DNA of 64,000 nucleotides from Psychrobacter luti (GTDB taxonomy: Bacteria; Pseudomonadota; Gammaproteobacteria; Pseudomonadales; Moraxellaceae), in the NCBI RefSeq assembly GCF_014192115.1, contig NZ_JACHXL010000002.1:496001-560000 (forward strand), written 5' to 3'. The notes under the pieces are model-generated. The model was given only the letters and a program-made list of their open reading frames with translations, made no database searches and was not told the DNA's origin. Made by a program: the position numbers and the translations under genes. This document shows, one piece after another, positions 53,443 to 62,208 of the stretch. Positions within the stretch are counted from its first letter, which is position 1. Each line of letters begins with the position of its first letter.

Positions 53443-54255
53443 ATGCACGCTATTGCCACTTACCAGTATGAGACATTACAAGTCAGCGCCAATAACAATA
53501 TATTAACGGTGACCATCAATCGACCTGAAAAAAAGAATGCCATGAGTTTTAAAGTGGTCGAAGAGTTGATAGCAGTCGCCGGTCGTATCAGTAAAGATAA
53601 AAGCATACGCGCGGTGATTCTTAATGGCGCTGAAGGCACGTTTTGTGCTGGTATCGATTTAGGCGATTTAAACCATCCTAAAAACCAAGCCTTTGCGTTA
53701 TGGGAACTTATTAAACCTTGGCAAAGTCTATTTCAACGCGTCTGCTTGGTTTGGCGTGATGTCCCCGTGCCAGTGATTGCGGTTTTAGAGGGCTACTGCA
53801 TCGGTGCAGGTCTGCAACTGGCGCTGGCCTGTGATGTGCGCATCAGCCATCCTGATTGCAAATTGTCTATTATGGAAGCCAAGTGGGGGCTGGTTCCTGA
53901 CATGGGCTTGACCCAATCAGGGTTTGGCGTCGTACGCGCTGATATCTTAAAAGAGCTGGCAATGACGGCTCGTACCGTGGATGCTGAGGAAGGCAAAGCG
54001 CTTGGTCTGGTCAGCCATTGTAGTGAGACGCCACTTGAGCAGGCACAAAAGCTTGCCGCTGAGTTTGCTGAGCGTTCACCCGATGCAGTGCTAGCAAGTA
54101 AACGCGTTATTAACGCCATGTTCCAACAGCCAGCCACAACGCTATATAAAGAAAAAATCTGGCAATTAAAAATGATGTTTGGTCGTAACCGTAAGCTGGC
54201 ACTTAGAAAAGCCAAGCAAGCCAGTACCGCTTTTGGCAAACGTCAATTCCGTTAG
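53443..54255 (+). CDS. Enoyl-CoA hydratase/isomerase family protein
   Basis: Crotonase-fold acyl-CoA enzyme of 270 residues. Oxyanion-hole segments GTFCAGIDLGDL and GYCIGAGLQLALACDVRI are clear. The catalytic region reads EAKWGLVPDMGLTQ: Asp stands where classical hydratases carry Glu, a pattern of dienoyl-CoA isomerases and related family members, so substrate and reaction are open. AAGGA lies 5 nt before the ATG at 53443. It is monocistronic and ends at a terminator. Confidence 0.85.
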   Translation: MHAIATYQYETLQVSANNNILTVTINRPEKKNAMSFKVVEELIAVAGRISKDKSIRAVILNGAEGTFCAGIDLGDLNHPKNQAFALWELIKPWQSLFQRVCLVWRDVPVPVIAVLEGYCIGAGLQLALACDVRISHPDCKLSIMEAKWGLVPDMGLTQSGFGVVRADILKELAMTARTVDAEEGKALGLVSHCSETPLEQAQKLAAEFAERSPDAVLASKRVINAMFQQPATTLYKEKIWQLKMMFGRNRKLALRKAKQASTAFGKRQFR

Positions 54256-54335
54256 ACAAATGAGTCATATTTCGACACTGTATTTGAGTGATACAGGCTT
54301 ATTTTATTCACATCAAGCATCTATTGAATTACAAG

Positions 54336-54366
54336 CAGATAGTGCAATATAGCATTATCTGTTTTT
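54336..54366 (+). terminator. Terminator of the crotonase-family gene
   Basis: CAGATAGTGC, AATATA loop, GCATTATCTG (one G-T pair), then TTTTT, 80 nt after the stop. Confidence 0.85.
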
Positions 54367-54543
54367 GTAGTCTATTTGCGTCGCTGCCTGAATATCTTTT
54401 TGCGTTGCTGCCTGTCAGTATGCATGATTGCTTATAGAAGTTATTTTAAAAAAGGCTTGGTTTAAAATAAAAGCTTATTAAAGTTACAAAACAAATCAGG
54501 CATCAATAATAAAATAATAATCACTCTATCATATGGTCTAACT

Positions 54544-55803
54544 ATGTCTGCTCCAAAATCCTCCCTGCCTAATAAACCGAATGCTGCAGACCGAGTGCGC
54601 TCTGCTGATTTGCCTGTTGCATGGATTATGATGCTTGGGCTTATTGTTGCAGTCGGACCATTATCGATTGATATGTATCTGCCCGCATTACCGTCGATGG
54701 CAGATGATTTTGGTGTCTCAACGGCATTTATGGCCAATTCTGTTCCTGCTTATTTTGTCGGTTTGGTATTTGGTCAGCTGTTTTATGGCCCATTTAGTGA
54801 TCGCGTTGGACGCGTCAAACCTTTATATATAGGCATGACTTTATATGTGATTGCCTCTATTATTTGTGCAACTACCGATAATGAATACGTATTGTTTGTC
54901 GGTCGTACCTTGCAAGCGCTCGGTGCTTGTGTTGGCGCGGTCGTTACCCGTGCCGCTATTCGTGATCGCCTGACTGCTAAGCAAACGGCGAAAGCCTTTT
55001 CTATCATGATATTGGTGATGGGTTTAGCGCCGATATTAGCGCCGTCACTGGGTGCTGTATTCTTACAATTTTTCAGCTGGCATTCTATCTTCTGGTTTTT
55101 GGCGGCCTTTGGCACGTTAAACTTGTTGCTGACCAAGTTTTTCTTTTTTGAAACGCTCACCGAAGAAAACCGTAACGTTCGTCCTGCTAGAGAAGTGCTC
55201 AGTCAATATTGGGATTTATTAAAAGACCCGACTTTTAATTATCCAGCGATTGGTGGCGGGCTACTTATGGGGGCAATGTTTGTCTATATCAGCTCTGCTT
55301 CTGAATTAATCATGGATACCTACGGCATGTCAGCGACGCATTTCGGTTGGTTGTTTGGCATGAATGCGGCAGGGTTTGTGGGTTTAACCCAGCTTAATCA
55401 ATGGCTAACCAATCGTTTCCGTATTTTGAGTATTCTGCGTTTTGGGGCGATGATGCAGGTCATCTCAGCGGGAGCGCTATTTACCCTTGGTATTGTATTT
55501 GGCACCGATGCTTGGCTGCCCCTGGTTTTAGCCTGTATTTTCTTCTGTATTGCCGGTTTAGGTTTGACGCAGCCAAACGCATCGGCGATCGCGCTCGCTT
55601 TCCAAAAACGCCGCGCTGGTATGGCCAGTGCTCTACAAGGCTCGTTGATGTTTTCAGTCGGTATTTTCGGCGGTTTATTATTAAACTTATTCCCCGTCAA
55701 TCCAGTATTGAAAATCGGTATCGCGATGTTTGCGCTGATGAGTCTTGGTACTTATTTAATTTGGCAAATAGACCGTAATTTGAATTTGGATAATGCAGAA
55801 TAA
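54544..55803 (+). CDS. Bcr/CflA-family multidrug efflux MFS transporter
   Basis: Proton-driven efflux transporter with twelve predicted TM segments in 419 residues. GPLSIDMYLPALPSMADDFG is the Bcr/CflA signature in TM1. GQLFYGPFSDRVGRVKP is the MFS motif A after TM2, and GACVGAVVTRAAIRD lies in TM4. Members export bicyclomycin, chloramphenicol or other compounds; the substrate here cannot be predicted. It is monocistronic, with a strong terminator. Confidence 0.92.
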   Translation: MSAPKSSLPNKPNAADRVRSADLPVAWIMMLGLIVAVGPLSIDMYLPALPSMADDFGVSTAFMANSVPAYFVGLVFGQLFYGPFSDRVGRVKPLYIGMTLYVIASIICATTDNEYVLFVGRTLQALGACVGAVVTRAAIRDRLTAKQTAKAFSIMILVMGLAPILAPSLGAVFLQFFSWHSIFWFLAAFGTLNLLLTKFFFFETLTEENRNVRPAREVLSQYWDLLKDPTFNYPAIGGGLLMGAMFVYISSASELIMDTYGMSATHFGWLFGMNAAGFVGLTQLNQWLTNRFRILSILRFGAMMQVISAGALFTLGIVFGTDAWLPLVLACIFFCIAGLGLTQPNASAIALAFQKRRAGMASALQGSLMFSVGIFGGLLLNLFPVNPVLKIGIAMFALMSLGTYLIWQIDRNLNLDNAE

Positions 55804-56186
55804 TTAACCGATAAATTTCATTTAATTTTAACTTATAAAAAAAGTATTCAGTGCGTATAAAATGCCTGAATACTTTTTTTATGTCTGCTCCTTTTGTTGT
55901 TTTCCGTTTTTTATCTATCTATTACATTAGTTAATCTATTTCTAATGGATATATGTTTATTAAATATTAGAGCAATAATTTCATTTACTCATAATATTTT
56001 TATATATGTTTATTGTCATATATAAAAATATGTACGCTATAGCTAAACAAAATTATTGCAATAGTAGACTTGCTCAATTATTATCGAGCGTAACTTATTG
56101 TAATAGATTGTTGTGAAAACATTACAGTAGTTTTCAGTATTGTTTTCTTTGATTTGCAATATAAAGCCGAGGCATAAGGATAGTAT
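55804..56186 (+). promoter_or_regulatory. Intergenic region before the PBP-kinase-CheX operon, 383 bp
   Basis: After the MFS-gene terminator the sequence is strongly AT-rich (55900-56160) and should contain the operon promoter. I see no ORF or repeat I would defend. Confidence 0.5.
55837..55880 (+). terminator. Terminator of the MFS gene
   Basis: AAAAAAAGTATTCAG, 14-nt loop, CTGAATACTTTTTTT, 33 nt after the stop. Confidence 0.93.
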
Positions 56187-57059
56187 ATGAAGCAGTTATA
56201 TCGAGTGTTACCGATTATGTTGAGTGTAGGTCTGTTTGGATGTAGTAACTCTACTACTCAAGAGAGTGTCAATGCCAATGCTGCTAACGATAATAAAGAC
56301 AACTTCGTCAGTCAGCTACCTGCCACAGCGCCAGTGATAAAAGTTGCGACTACAGGCACGATGCCTCCGTTTTCTTTCCAAGATGACTACGGCAATATGC
56401 AAGGTATAGATATCGATTCAATTCGTGCTATCGGTGAAGAACAGGGATTCAGGGTCGAGTTTTATAAAGAGACTTGGCAAAACATGTTTGATAGCGTGGC
56501 ATCAGGTGGTCGTGATTTAGCGATATCAGGCATATCCTACAAAGACGACCGTGCTGAAAAGTATGATTTATCTGATACTTATTTCTTTAATCCATCCTCA
56601 ATCATGTATGCCAAAAGCAATGTGAAAATTAATGGAATAGAAGATTTGCAAGGTATGCATGTCGCTGCTATGGAAGGCTCAAAGCAAGATGATCAGCTCA
56701 AAGCAATGGGCAAATATAGTCAAATGACCACTGAAAGCACAGCATTCCTGCTATTTGAAGACCTCATGCAAGGGAAAGTTGACGTAATTTTGCATGATTT
56801 ACCCATCTTACAATATACGGCAAAAAACCATCCTGAACATAAGGTCACTATCGTTCCTTATGAAGGTGAAGACAATCCCTCAGCCCAACAAGTAATATTG
56901 ATGGCAAAAGGCAATGCTAAGCTTATTAAGACAATTAATGAAGGTATTACTAAGCTTAAAGAGAAAGGTAAGTTCAAAGAGATTGAGCAAAAATGGTTGG
57001 GCGGAACTGCTCCTGCTACTAGCAATACGACCACTCAGCAAACGAATAAAGGAGCTTAG
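56187..57059 (+). CDS. Periplasmic solute-binding lipoprotein (amino-acid type PBP), sensor partner
   Basis: A 290-residue type II periplasmic binding protein of the amino-acid ABC family (SBP_bac_3 fold). Lipobox LFGC with Cys19, then an Asn-rich spacer. IKVATTGTMPPFSFQDDYGNMQGIDIDSIRAIGEEQ, LAISGISYKDDRAEKYDLSDTYF and DLQGMHVAAMEGS are the family hallmarks. The C-terminus has a Thr/Gln-rich tail. No ABC permease or ATPase gene is near. The next gene, a membrane kinase, starts 5 nt after the stop with its Shine-Dalgarno inside this gene, so it more likely presents ligand to that kinase than feeds a transporter (inference). Confidence 0.88.
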   Translation: MKQLYRVLPIMLSVGLFGCSNSTTQESVNANAANDNKDNFVSQLPATAPVIKVATTGTMPPFSFQDDYGNMQGIDIDSIRAIGEEQGFRVEFYKETWQNMFDSVASGGRDLAISGISYKDDRAEKYDLSDTYFFNPSSIMYAKSNVKINGIEDLQGMHVAAMEGSKQDDQLKAMGKYSQMTTESTAFLLFEDLMQGKVDVILHDLPILQYTAKNHPEHKVTIVPYEGEDNPSAQQVILMAKGNAKLIKTINEGITKLKEKGKFKEIEQKWLGGTAPATSNTTTQQTNKGA

Positions 57060-57064
57060 AGAAG

Positions 57065-59266
57065 ATGGCAACCTCACATAATATTGACAATAAACGCTAT
57101 CACAGTCTAATTATTTCAATTGCACTGTTTTTATCTTTGATTGGCGCACTGCTGGCATTTACTTTCTATACATCAAGCTTGCTTGAAAGAAATACTGTCT
57201 TAATTGACCAAACTAACCAAGTCGCCAATAGCGCGCAAGCGGTAATTAAAGACTTATTTGACTTAGATAGTAGTTATGGCGAAGACACCAGTTCACCACA
57301 TATCCAACGAGTTTTAGAGCGTTTGGAAGAAAATACAACCCTCATTACCAGCTCTATTAATGCGATTGAACAAGGTGGAAAAATCACCGACATTGATGGT
57401 AAAAGCTATAATTTACCAAAAATTAATAGTCAGTCTCAGATGCAGATTACTGCAGCTAATGAGCAATGGCAGCTTTTAGAACCTAAAATTCAAGCCTACC
57501 TAAAAGACGCTGATAATATCATGGTTGATTCATCTGATGAATTGACTCAAGCAGTAGAGCAGGCAAAGACTTCAAGTTTGCTCATTAATGATTCGTTAGA
57601 CCAGCTCACTGATGAAGTGTTTATCAACGCTGAACGCCAAGCAGACACCATACGTCTGATTCAGATATTAGGGGTTGCAGCTATTTTTGCTTACTTCCTA
57701 ATCTTTGTATTCTTCTTTGTACGCCGTCTGCGTGATACCGATGCGGAAGCATTGGCTGCTCGCCGCGAAACGCAAGAAATCATGGAAACCGTAAATACGG
57801 GTCTATTCTTGTTAGATAAAGATTTGAATATTGGTCAGCAGCATTCACGCGCCCTAAACGGCATTATTGGTGAAGAAAGATTGTCAGGTGAAAACTTTGC
57901 CGATGTACTACGCGGTCGTATTTCAGACAAAGATTTGAAAACCACGCGTCAATTTATTGAGCAACTATATAACCCACGTGTCAAAGAAAAATTGGTTGAT
58001 TCTTTAAACCCATTGCATAAAGTCATGCTACACAACGCATCTGGAGAAGAGAGCACCACGAGCCGCTTCCTAGACTTTAAGTTTTCACGTGTTTATGAAG
58101 ATAAAGACATTGCCCGTATTCTGGTCAACGTTAATGACGTCTCAGATGCTGTTTATCTAGAACAGCGCCTAGAAAAAGAGCGTTCGCAAAATGACATGCA
58201 GATTGAGATGTTGACGACCATCTTAAATGTGAATCCAAAAATCATTAATGAATTTATTAACAATACCAAAGTTCATATCGATAAGATGAACAATATTTTG
58301 AAAAACCCTGGCAGCTCGCAATTTGAGCTTGAAGGTAAGCTCAATGCGATTTATCGCGAAATGCACAGCTTAAAAGGTGAAGCGTCGGCGCTTAAGCTAC
58401 ACAGCTTTACCAAAATTGCATCAGACGCAGAAGACAAGCTTGATGCGCTGCAAAATCAGGGCAAGCTATCGGGCAATAACTTCTTACCGCTCGCCGTACA
58501 TTTGGATGACTTACTCAGCCTATCGAACACCATTGAAACGTTAGGTGAGCGTATTAATCAGGCAGCGCCAAAAGCTAACAGTAATGCAAAACCTGTATCG
58601 CCAGTAAAGACTGAACCACAACCAAGCATTGTCCAAGCCCAAGTAGCAGATACTGCTATCACTAACATAAATTTCGGTGGCGGTAGTGAAGTTGATTTGA
58701 GCGATGAGTCAGATGACGAGTATTTATCTTATTATCAAGATTTTGCCAAAGATATTGCGGTAAGACAGGGCAAGAGAATTCAATTTAACGGTCATAATTT
58801 AGCACATATAAATATTCCTGAACGCCTCAAACAACCGATCAAAGAGATCAGTATTCAATTGTTACGTAATGCGGTAGTACATGGTATCGAATCACCTGAA
58901 GCGCGTCAGTCAGCAGGTAAGTCTGCAATCGGTAGTATTGACTTAGAGATGCAGCGTGATAATCAAAGTCTAATCATCGCCTTGCAAGATGACGGTCAAG
59001 GTATCGACTATGAAGGCATTCGTAATAAGCTGATTGCCGAAGGGCACTTTAGTCATGCAGACGCAAGCGCACTTACTGAAGGCGAATTACTCAAAACGCT
59101 ATTTTCTTCTGGTTTCTCAACCAAAGAACATGCCGATGAAGATGGCGGTCGCGGTGTGGGCTTAGACGTCATCAAGGCGTTGGTCAAAGAGCACAACGGA
59201 AAGCTTAACGTTAATACTGAGCTTGGAAAAATGACCCGTTTTATCATCACCTTGCCTGCTGCGTAA
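57065..59266 (+). CDS. Membrane-anchored CheA-like histidine kinase (Hpt plus CheA-type ATPase)
   Basis: A 733-residue kinase. TM1 at 14-36, a periplasmic helical sensor region 37-197, TM2 at 199-219, a PAS-like region (about 235-360, TVNTGLFLLDKDLNI), and a linker helix. An Hpt domain has phospho-accepting His434 in REMHSLKGEA. The C-terminal ATPase is CheA-like: N-box EISIQLLRNAVVHGIES (594-610), DDGQGID (642-648), FSSGFSTKE and GGRGVGLDVI (694-703). There is no C-terminal CheW-like domain and no room for a classical P3 dimerisation domain. It lies between a solute-binding lipoprotein and a CheY-like gene. Nothing shows that it controls motility. Confidence 0.88.
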   Translation: MATSHNIDNKRYHSLIISIALFLSLIGALLAFTFYTSSLLERNTVLIDQTNQVANSAQAVIKDLFDLDSSYGEDTSSPHIQRVLERLEENTTLITSSINAIEQGGKITDIDGKSYNLPKINSQSQMQITAANEQWQLLEPKIQAYLKDADNIMVDSSDELTQAVEQAKTSSLLINDSLDQLTDEVFINAERQADTIRLIQILGVAAIFAYFLIFVFFFVRRLRDTDAEALAARRETQEIMETVNTGLFLLDKDLNIGQQHSRALNGIIGEERLSGENFADVLRGRISDKDLKTTRQFIEQLYNPRVKEKLVDSLNPLHKVMLHNASGEESTTSRFLDFKFSRVYEDKDIARILVNVNDVSDAVYLEQRLEKERSQNDMQIEMLTTILNVNPKIINEFINNTKVHIDKMNNILKNPGSSQFELEGKLNAIYREMHSLKGEASALKLHSFTKIASDAEDKLDALQNQGKLSGNNFLPLAVHLDDLLSLSNTIETLGERINQAAPKANSNAKPVSPVKTEPQPSIVQAQVADTAITNINFGGGSEVDLSDESDDEYLSYYQDFAKDIAVRQGKRIQFNGHNLAHINIPERLKQPIKEISIQLLRNAVVHGIESPEARQSAGKSAIGSIDLEMQRDNQSLIIALQDDGQGIDYEGIRNKLIAEGHFSHADASALTEGELLKTLFSSGFSTKEHADEDGGRGVGLDVIKALVKEHNGKLNVNTELGKMTRFIITLPAA

Positions 59267-59286
59267 TTAAGGACAATAGAGACATT

Positions 59287-59649
59287 ATGTACAAATTAAT
59301 GATTGTGGATGATTCAAATATCATTCGAAACCGTATTCAGCGTGCTTATGATTCTGGCCAGTTTATGTTGGTTGCTACGGCAACCAGCGGTGTCCAAGCC
59401 GTCGAAAAATTCAATATTCATCGTCCTGATGTGGTGACCATGGACTTAACCATGCCACAAATGGATGGACTTGAATGTATTGCAAAAATCATTGCGATTG
59501 ACCCTGAAGTGCGGATTTTAGTGGTGTCGGCGTTGTCTGATAAATCGACTGGTATTGAGGCATTATCATTGGGTGCGAGTGGTTTCTTATGCAAGCCTTT
59601 TTCAGAAGAAGAGCTGGTAGAGTCTTTGTATGAGCTTGTACAAGACTAG
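59287..59649 (+). CDS. Stand-alone CheY-like response regulator
   Basis: A 120-residue single receiver domain with no output domain. Conserved residues: Asp8 and Asp9 (IVDDS), phospho-accepting Asp53 (TMDLTMPQMDG), Ser81 (VVSALSD) and Lys103 (CKPF). AAGGACA precedes the ATG, 20 nt after the kinase gene. It is the obvious acceptor for the upstream kinase and the substrate for the two CheX proteins. Confidence 0.94.
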   Translation: MYKLMIVDDSNIIRNRIQRAYDSGQFMLVATATSGVQAVEKFNIHRPDVVTMDLTMPQMDGLECIAKIIAIDPEVRILVVSALSDKSTGIEALSLGASGFLCKPFSEEELVESLYELVQD

Positions 59650-59704
59650 CCGCTAGGACACGCCCTAATAAATTAAGTAAATATCTTATTAAAGAACACA
59701 CATT

Positions 59705-60154
59705 ATGAAAGAGCAAAAGTTACAAATTTTTGTGAGTATCATTACCAATTACTTTAATCAGTTTGGTACTGAAGAGTTGGTTGTTGATACCCCTTATTTA
59801 CTAGAAAATCAGCAGCCTAAAGTGCATGATTATACAGGCGTCATCGGTATCTCAGGGGTACAAAAAGGCGTGGTTTACTTTTCTGCTACCAGCGCGTTAT
59901 TGGCCAGTATCCTAGATAGCATGGGTGAAACCGATCAAAGCGAAGATAATTTGGTGGATCTGGCAGGAGAGGTCGCTAACACTGTATCTGGTAATGCCCG
60001 CAACGAGTTTGGTGCAGAGTTTCATATCTCTGTACCGTTAGTGTTCAAAGGCTCACCGCAAAGCATTATTTTGCCTAAAAATGGGCGTTCTTTTATCATT
60101 CCAGTAAGCTGGCGAGGTCAAATTGGGGAGATTGTGGTTTGTTTGCAAGACTAA
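59705..60154 (+). CDS. CheX-type phosphatase, copy 1
   Basis: A 149-residue CheC/CheX/FliY-family protein. The phosphatase motif DLAGEVANTVSGNA has the paired Glu89 and Asn92 (ExxN) that dephosphorylate CheY-P in the family. One active-site helix is present, as in CheX, not two as in CheC. It begins 55 nt after the receiver gene. It shares clear similarity with the next gene (ELVVDTPYL, ANTVSGNAR.EFGA), so the two arose by duplication. Confidence 0.9.
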   Translation: MKEQKLQIFVSIITNYFNQFGTEELVVDTPYLLENQQPKVHDYTGVIGISGVQKGVVYFSATSALLASILDSMGETDQSEDNLVDLAGEVANTVSGNARNEFGAEFHISVPLVFKGSPQSIILPKNGRSFIIPVSWRGQIGEIVVCLQD

Positions 60155-60194
60155 ATCCAACCCCAATGATGATCGATATGGACAATAAACTATT

Positions 60195-60644
60195 ATGGTT
60201 AATGTAGACAAGTTAGGCGTCTTTTTAAGTTCAATCAGTGCATTTTTCGCGCAGATTGATGATGAGCCAGTGGTGATTGATACGCCGTATTTAAACAGTA
60301 ATAAAAATGCCGTGGGTTATGATTATAGCGGTATGATTACAATCTCTGGACCGCTTGAAGGTTGCGTATATGTCAGCGCCCCGAGCAATATTTTGCGGGA
60401 AGTAATCAAAGTAATGGGTGAGCCTGACTCGTCTATTACGATGATGAAAGACTTATTGGGTGAGATGGCAAATACCATCTCAGGTAACGCCCGCACTGAG
60501 TTTGGTGCCGATTTTATTATTTCACCGCCCAAGATTATTGAAGGTATACCGAGCATTCCTTATTTGCCAAAAGACCGCCAAAGCTATGTCACGCCTTTCA
60601 CGTGGCGCGGCTACAAGGCTGTTATTGGTATTTCTATCGCTTAG
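60195..60644 (+). CDS. CheX-type phosphatase, copy 2
   Basis: A 149-residue paralogue of the preceding gene. The motif DLLGEMANTISGNARTEFGA keeps Glu90 and Asn93. Same length and order of strands, but the sequences have diverged considerably outside the motif (for example ISPPKIIEGIPSIPYLPKD against ISVPLVFKGSPQSIILPKN), so they may form a heterodimer or act on different receivers. It is the last gene of the operon, before a terminator. Confidence 0.9.
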   Translation: MVNVDKLGVFLSSISAFFAQIDDEPVVIDTPYLNSNKNAVGYDYSGMITISGPLEGCVYVSAPSNILREVIKVMGEPDSSITMMKDLLGEMANTISGNARTEFGADFIISPPKIIEGIPSIPYLPKDRQSYVTPFTWRGYKAVIGISIA

Positions 60645-61040
60645 CTTAACGCTCAGCACTGATAGCTAGTGATGCTATAAGCAAAACTAACAATTAAAAA
60701 CGACGTTTAGACGTCGTTTTTTTATGGAATATCATCTCCTTAAATATCATGCTAGCGCTAGCAGTCACTCTCACTTATATGCTAAAATACAGCCCAGCTA
60801 TTTTTTAGCGTTTAGTATTCTATACTTTCAAATCATAGCTAGTTTTTTAAACCAACCCATCAACCAATGACACACACATCATGGCAAAAAATTGCTGGGT
60901 GTTTGGCGACTTGATTAATTTGCCCAAATTTACTATTGGCTTAATGCGCTATTGATGAGCATTAACAAGGGCAGATGCGTGTCGCTAGATAGGCAGTTTT
61001 TGTGATGTGGAGGCATAACCCAACCAACAGGACATTTAAC
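60645..61040 (+). promoter_or_regulatory. Upstream region and leader of rpsB
   Basis: After the operon terminator, about 320 bp lead to rpsB. GCTAAAATA (60781-60789) may be a -10 region. The leader between about 60890 and 61040 is a plausible target for S2 autoregulation, known in gammaproteobacterial rpsB leaders, but I cannot fold it reliably by eye. Confidence 0.4.
60696..60723 (+). terminator. Terminator of the PBP-kinase-CheX operon
   Basis: AAAAACGACGT, TTAG loop, ACGTCGTTTTTTT, 52 nt after the last CheX stop. Confidence 0.93.
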
Positions 61041-61844
61041 ATGGCTACAAAGAATCCAACCAAAATCGAAATGCGCGACTTACTACAAGCCGGCGCTCAC
61101 TTTGGTCACCAAACGCGTTTTTGGAATCCAAAAATGGGTCCATATATTTTTGGTGCCCGTAACAAGATTCATATCATTAACTTAGAGCACACGGTAAAAG
61201 CGTTTAACGAAGCATTGACTTACGTAAACGGCCTAGCTGCTAAGAAAAACAAAGTATTGTTCGTGGGTACTAAGCGCGCAGCAAGCGGTATCATCGCTGA
61301 GCAAGCAGCACGCGCTGGCATGCCATACGTTGACCATCGCTGGTTAGGTGGTATGTTGACTAACTGGAAAACACTACGCCAGTCAATCAACCGTCTAAAA
61401 GAGCTAGAAAAACAAGCAGAAGACGGTACTTTCGCTAAGCTTACTAAGCGTGAAGCGTTAGAGCGTACTCGCGATATGGAAAAACTTGAGCGTTCACTAG
61501 GTGGTATCAAAGACATGGGCGGCCTACCTGACGCAATTTTCGTTGTAGACGTAGATCATGAAGCGATCGCTATTAAAGAAGCTAAAAACCTAGGTATTCC
61601 AGTTATCGGTATCGTTGATACTAACTCTAACCCAGATAACGTTGATTACATCATCCCAGCAAACGATGATGCTATCCGTGCCGTGACTTTGTACGTAACT
61701 TCTATGGCTGATGCGATTATCGCTGGTAAAGAATACGCACAAACTCAAGCTGGTGGTAAAGCTGACCAAGAAGCACCTGCTGCTGCTGAAGAAGCGCCAG
61801 TTGAAGCTAAAGCTGAAGAAGCTGCTGCAACTCCAGCAGAATAA
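61041..61844 (+). CDS. rpsB: 30S ribosomal protein S2
   Basis: Small-subunit protein of 267 residues. [41 protein letters not shown] and [28 protein letters not shown] are S2 signatures. The last 25 residues are an Ala/Glu-rich tail. The ATG at 61041 has AGGAC upstream; an open frame from 61002 adds residues not found in S2. Strong codon bias fits high expression. tsf follows. Confidence 0.97.
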   Translation: MATKNPTKIEMRDLLQAGAHFGHQTRFWNPKMGPYIFGARNKIHIINLEHTVKAFNEALTYVNGLAAKKNKVLFVGTKRAASGIIAEQAARAGMPYVDHRWLGGMLTNWKTLRQSINRLKELEKQAEDGTFAKLTKREALERTRDMEKLERSLGGIKDMGGLPDAIFVVDVDHEAIAIKEAKNLGIPVIGIVDTNSNPDNVDYIIPANDDAIRAVTLYVTSMADAIIAGKEYAQTQAGGKADQEAPAAAEEAPVEAKAEEAAATPAE

Positions 61845-62208
61845 ATCGCTGACCGCTAAGGTTTAACTTTGTAACGATGTCTTGATAGTTATCTTGTCAG
61901 CATTCATATAAGGTTATTAACAGCATATAAGCTCATAAAAGGCATGATGTAGTTTTACTCGTCATGCCTTGCTCTTAATGGTTTATGGTCAAAATTAATA
62001 AGCGTGTCATGATTGGGCGAGTATTATCGTCTATACGAGCCATATTGCTTTTTTGATGATATAAATAATCATTAAATATGAGTGGTTTTATTAAGGCTTA
62101 AGTCTAATATTAAGAGTAATGTCGACTTGATATTAATCAAGTTATCGAATAGATTTTAAGCATACCCCTACATAACAATATTCATGTATATAATAAAAGG
62201 TAACTCTT
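61845..62208 (+). other. rpsB-tsf intergenic region with a hairpin
   Basis: 364 bp. An 11-bp stem AAGGCATGATG/CGTCATGCCTT (61939-61970, one G-T pair) without a T-run could be an attenuator or processing stem between rpsB and tsf. The rest is AT-rich and has no ORF. Confidence 0.5.

Noticed and set aside
56187..60644. Ordinary flagellar chemotaxis cluster
   Set aside because: There is no MCP, CheW, CheR, CheB or flagellar gene and the kinase lacks the CheW-like domain.
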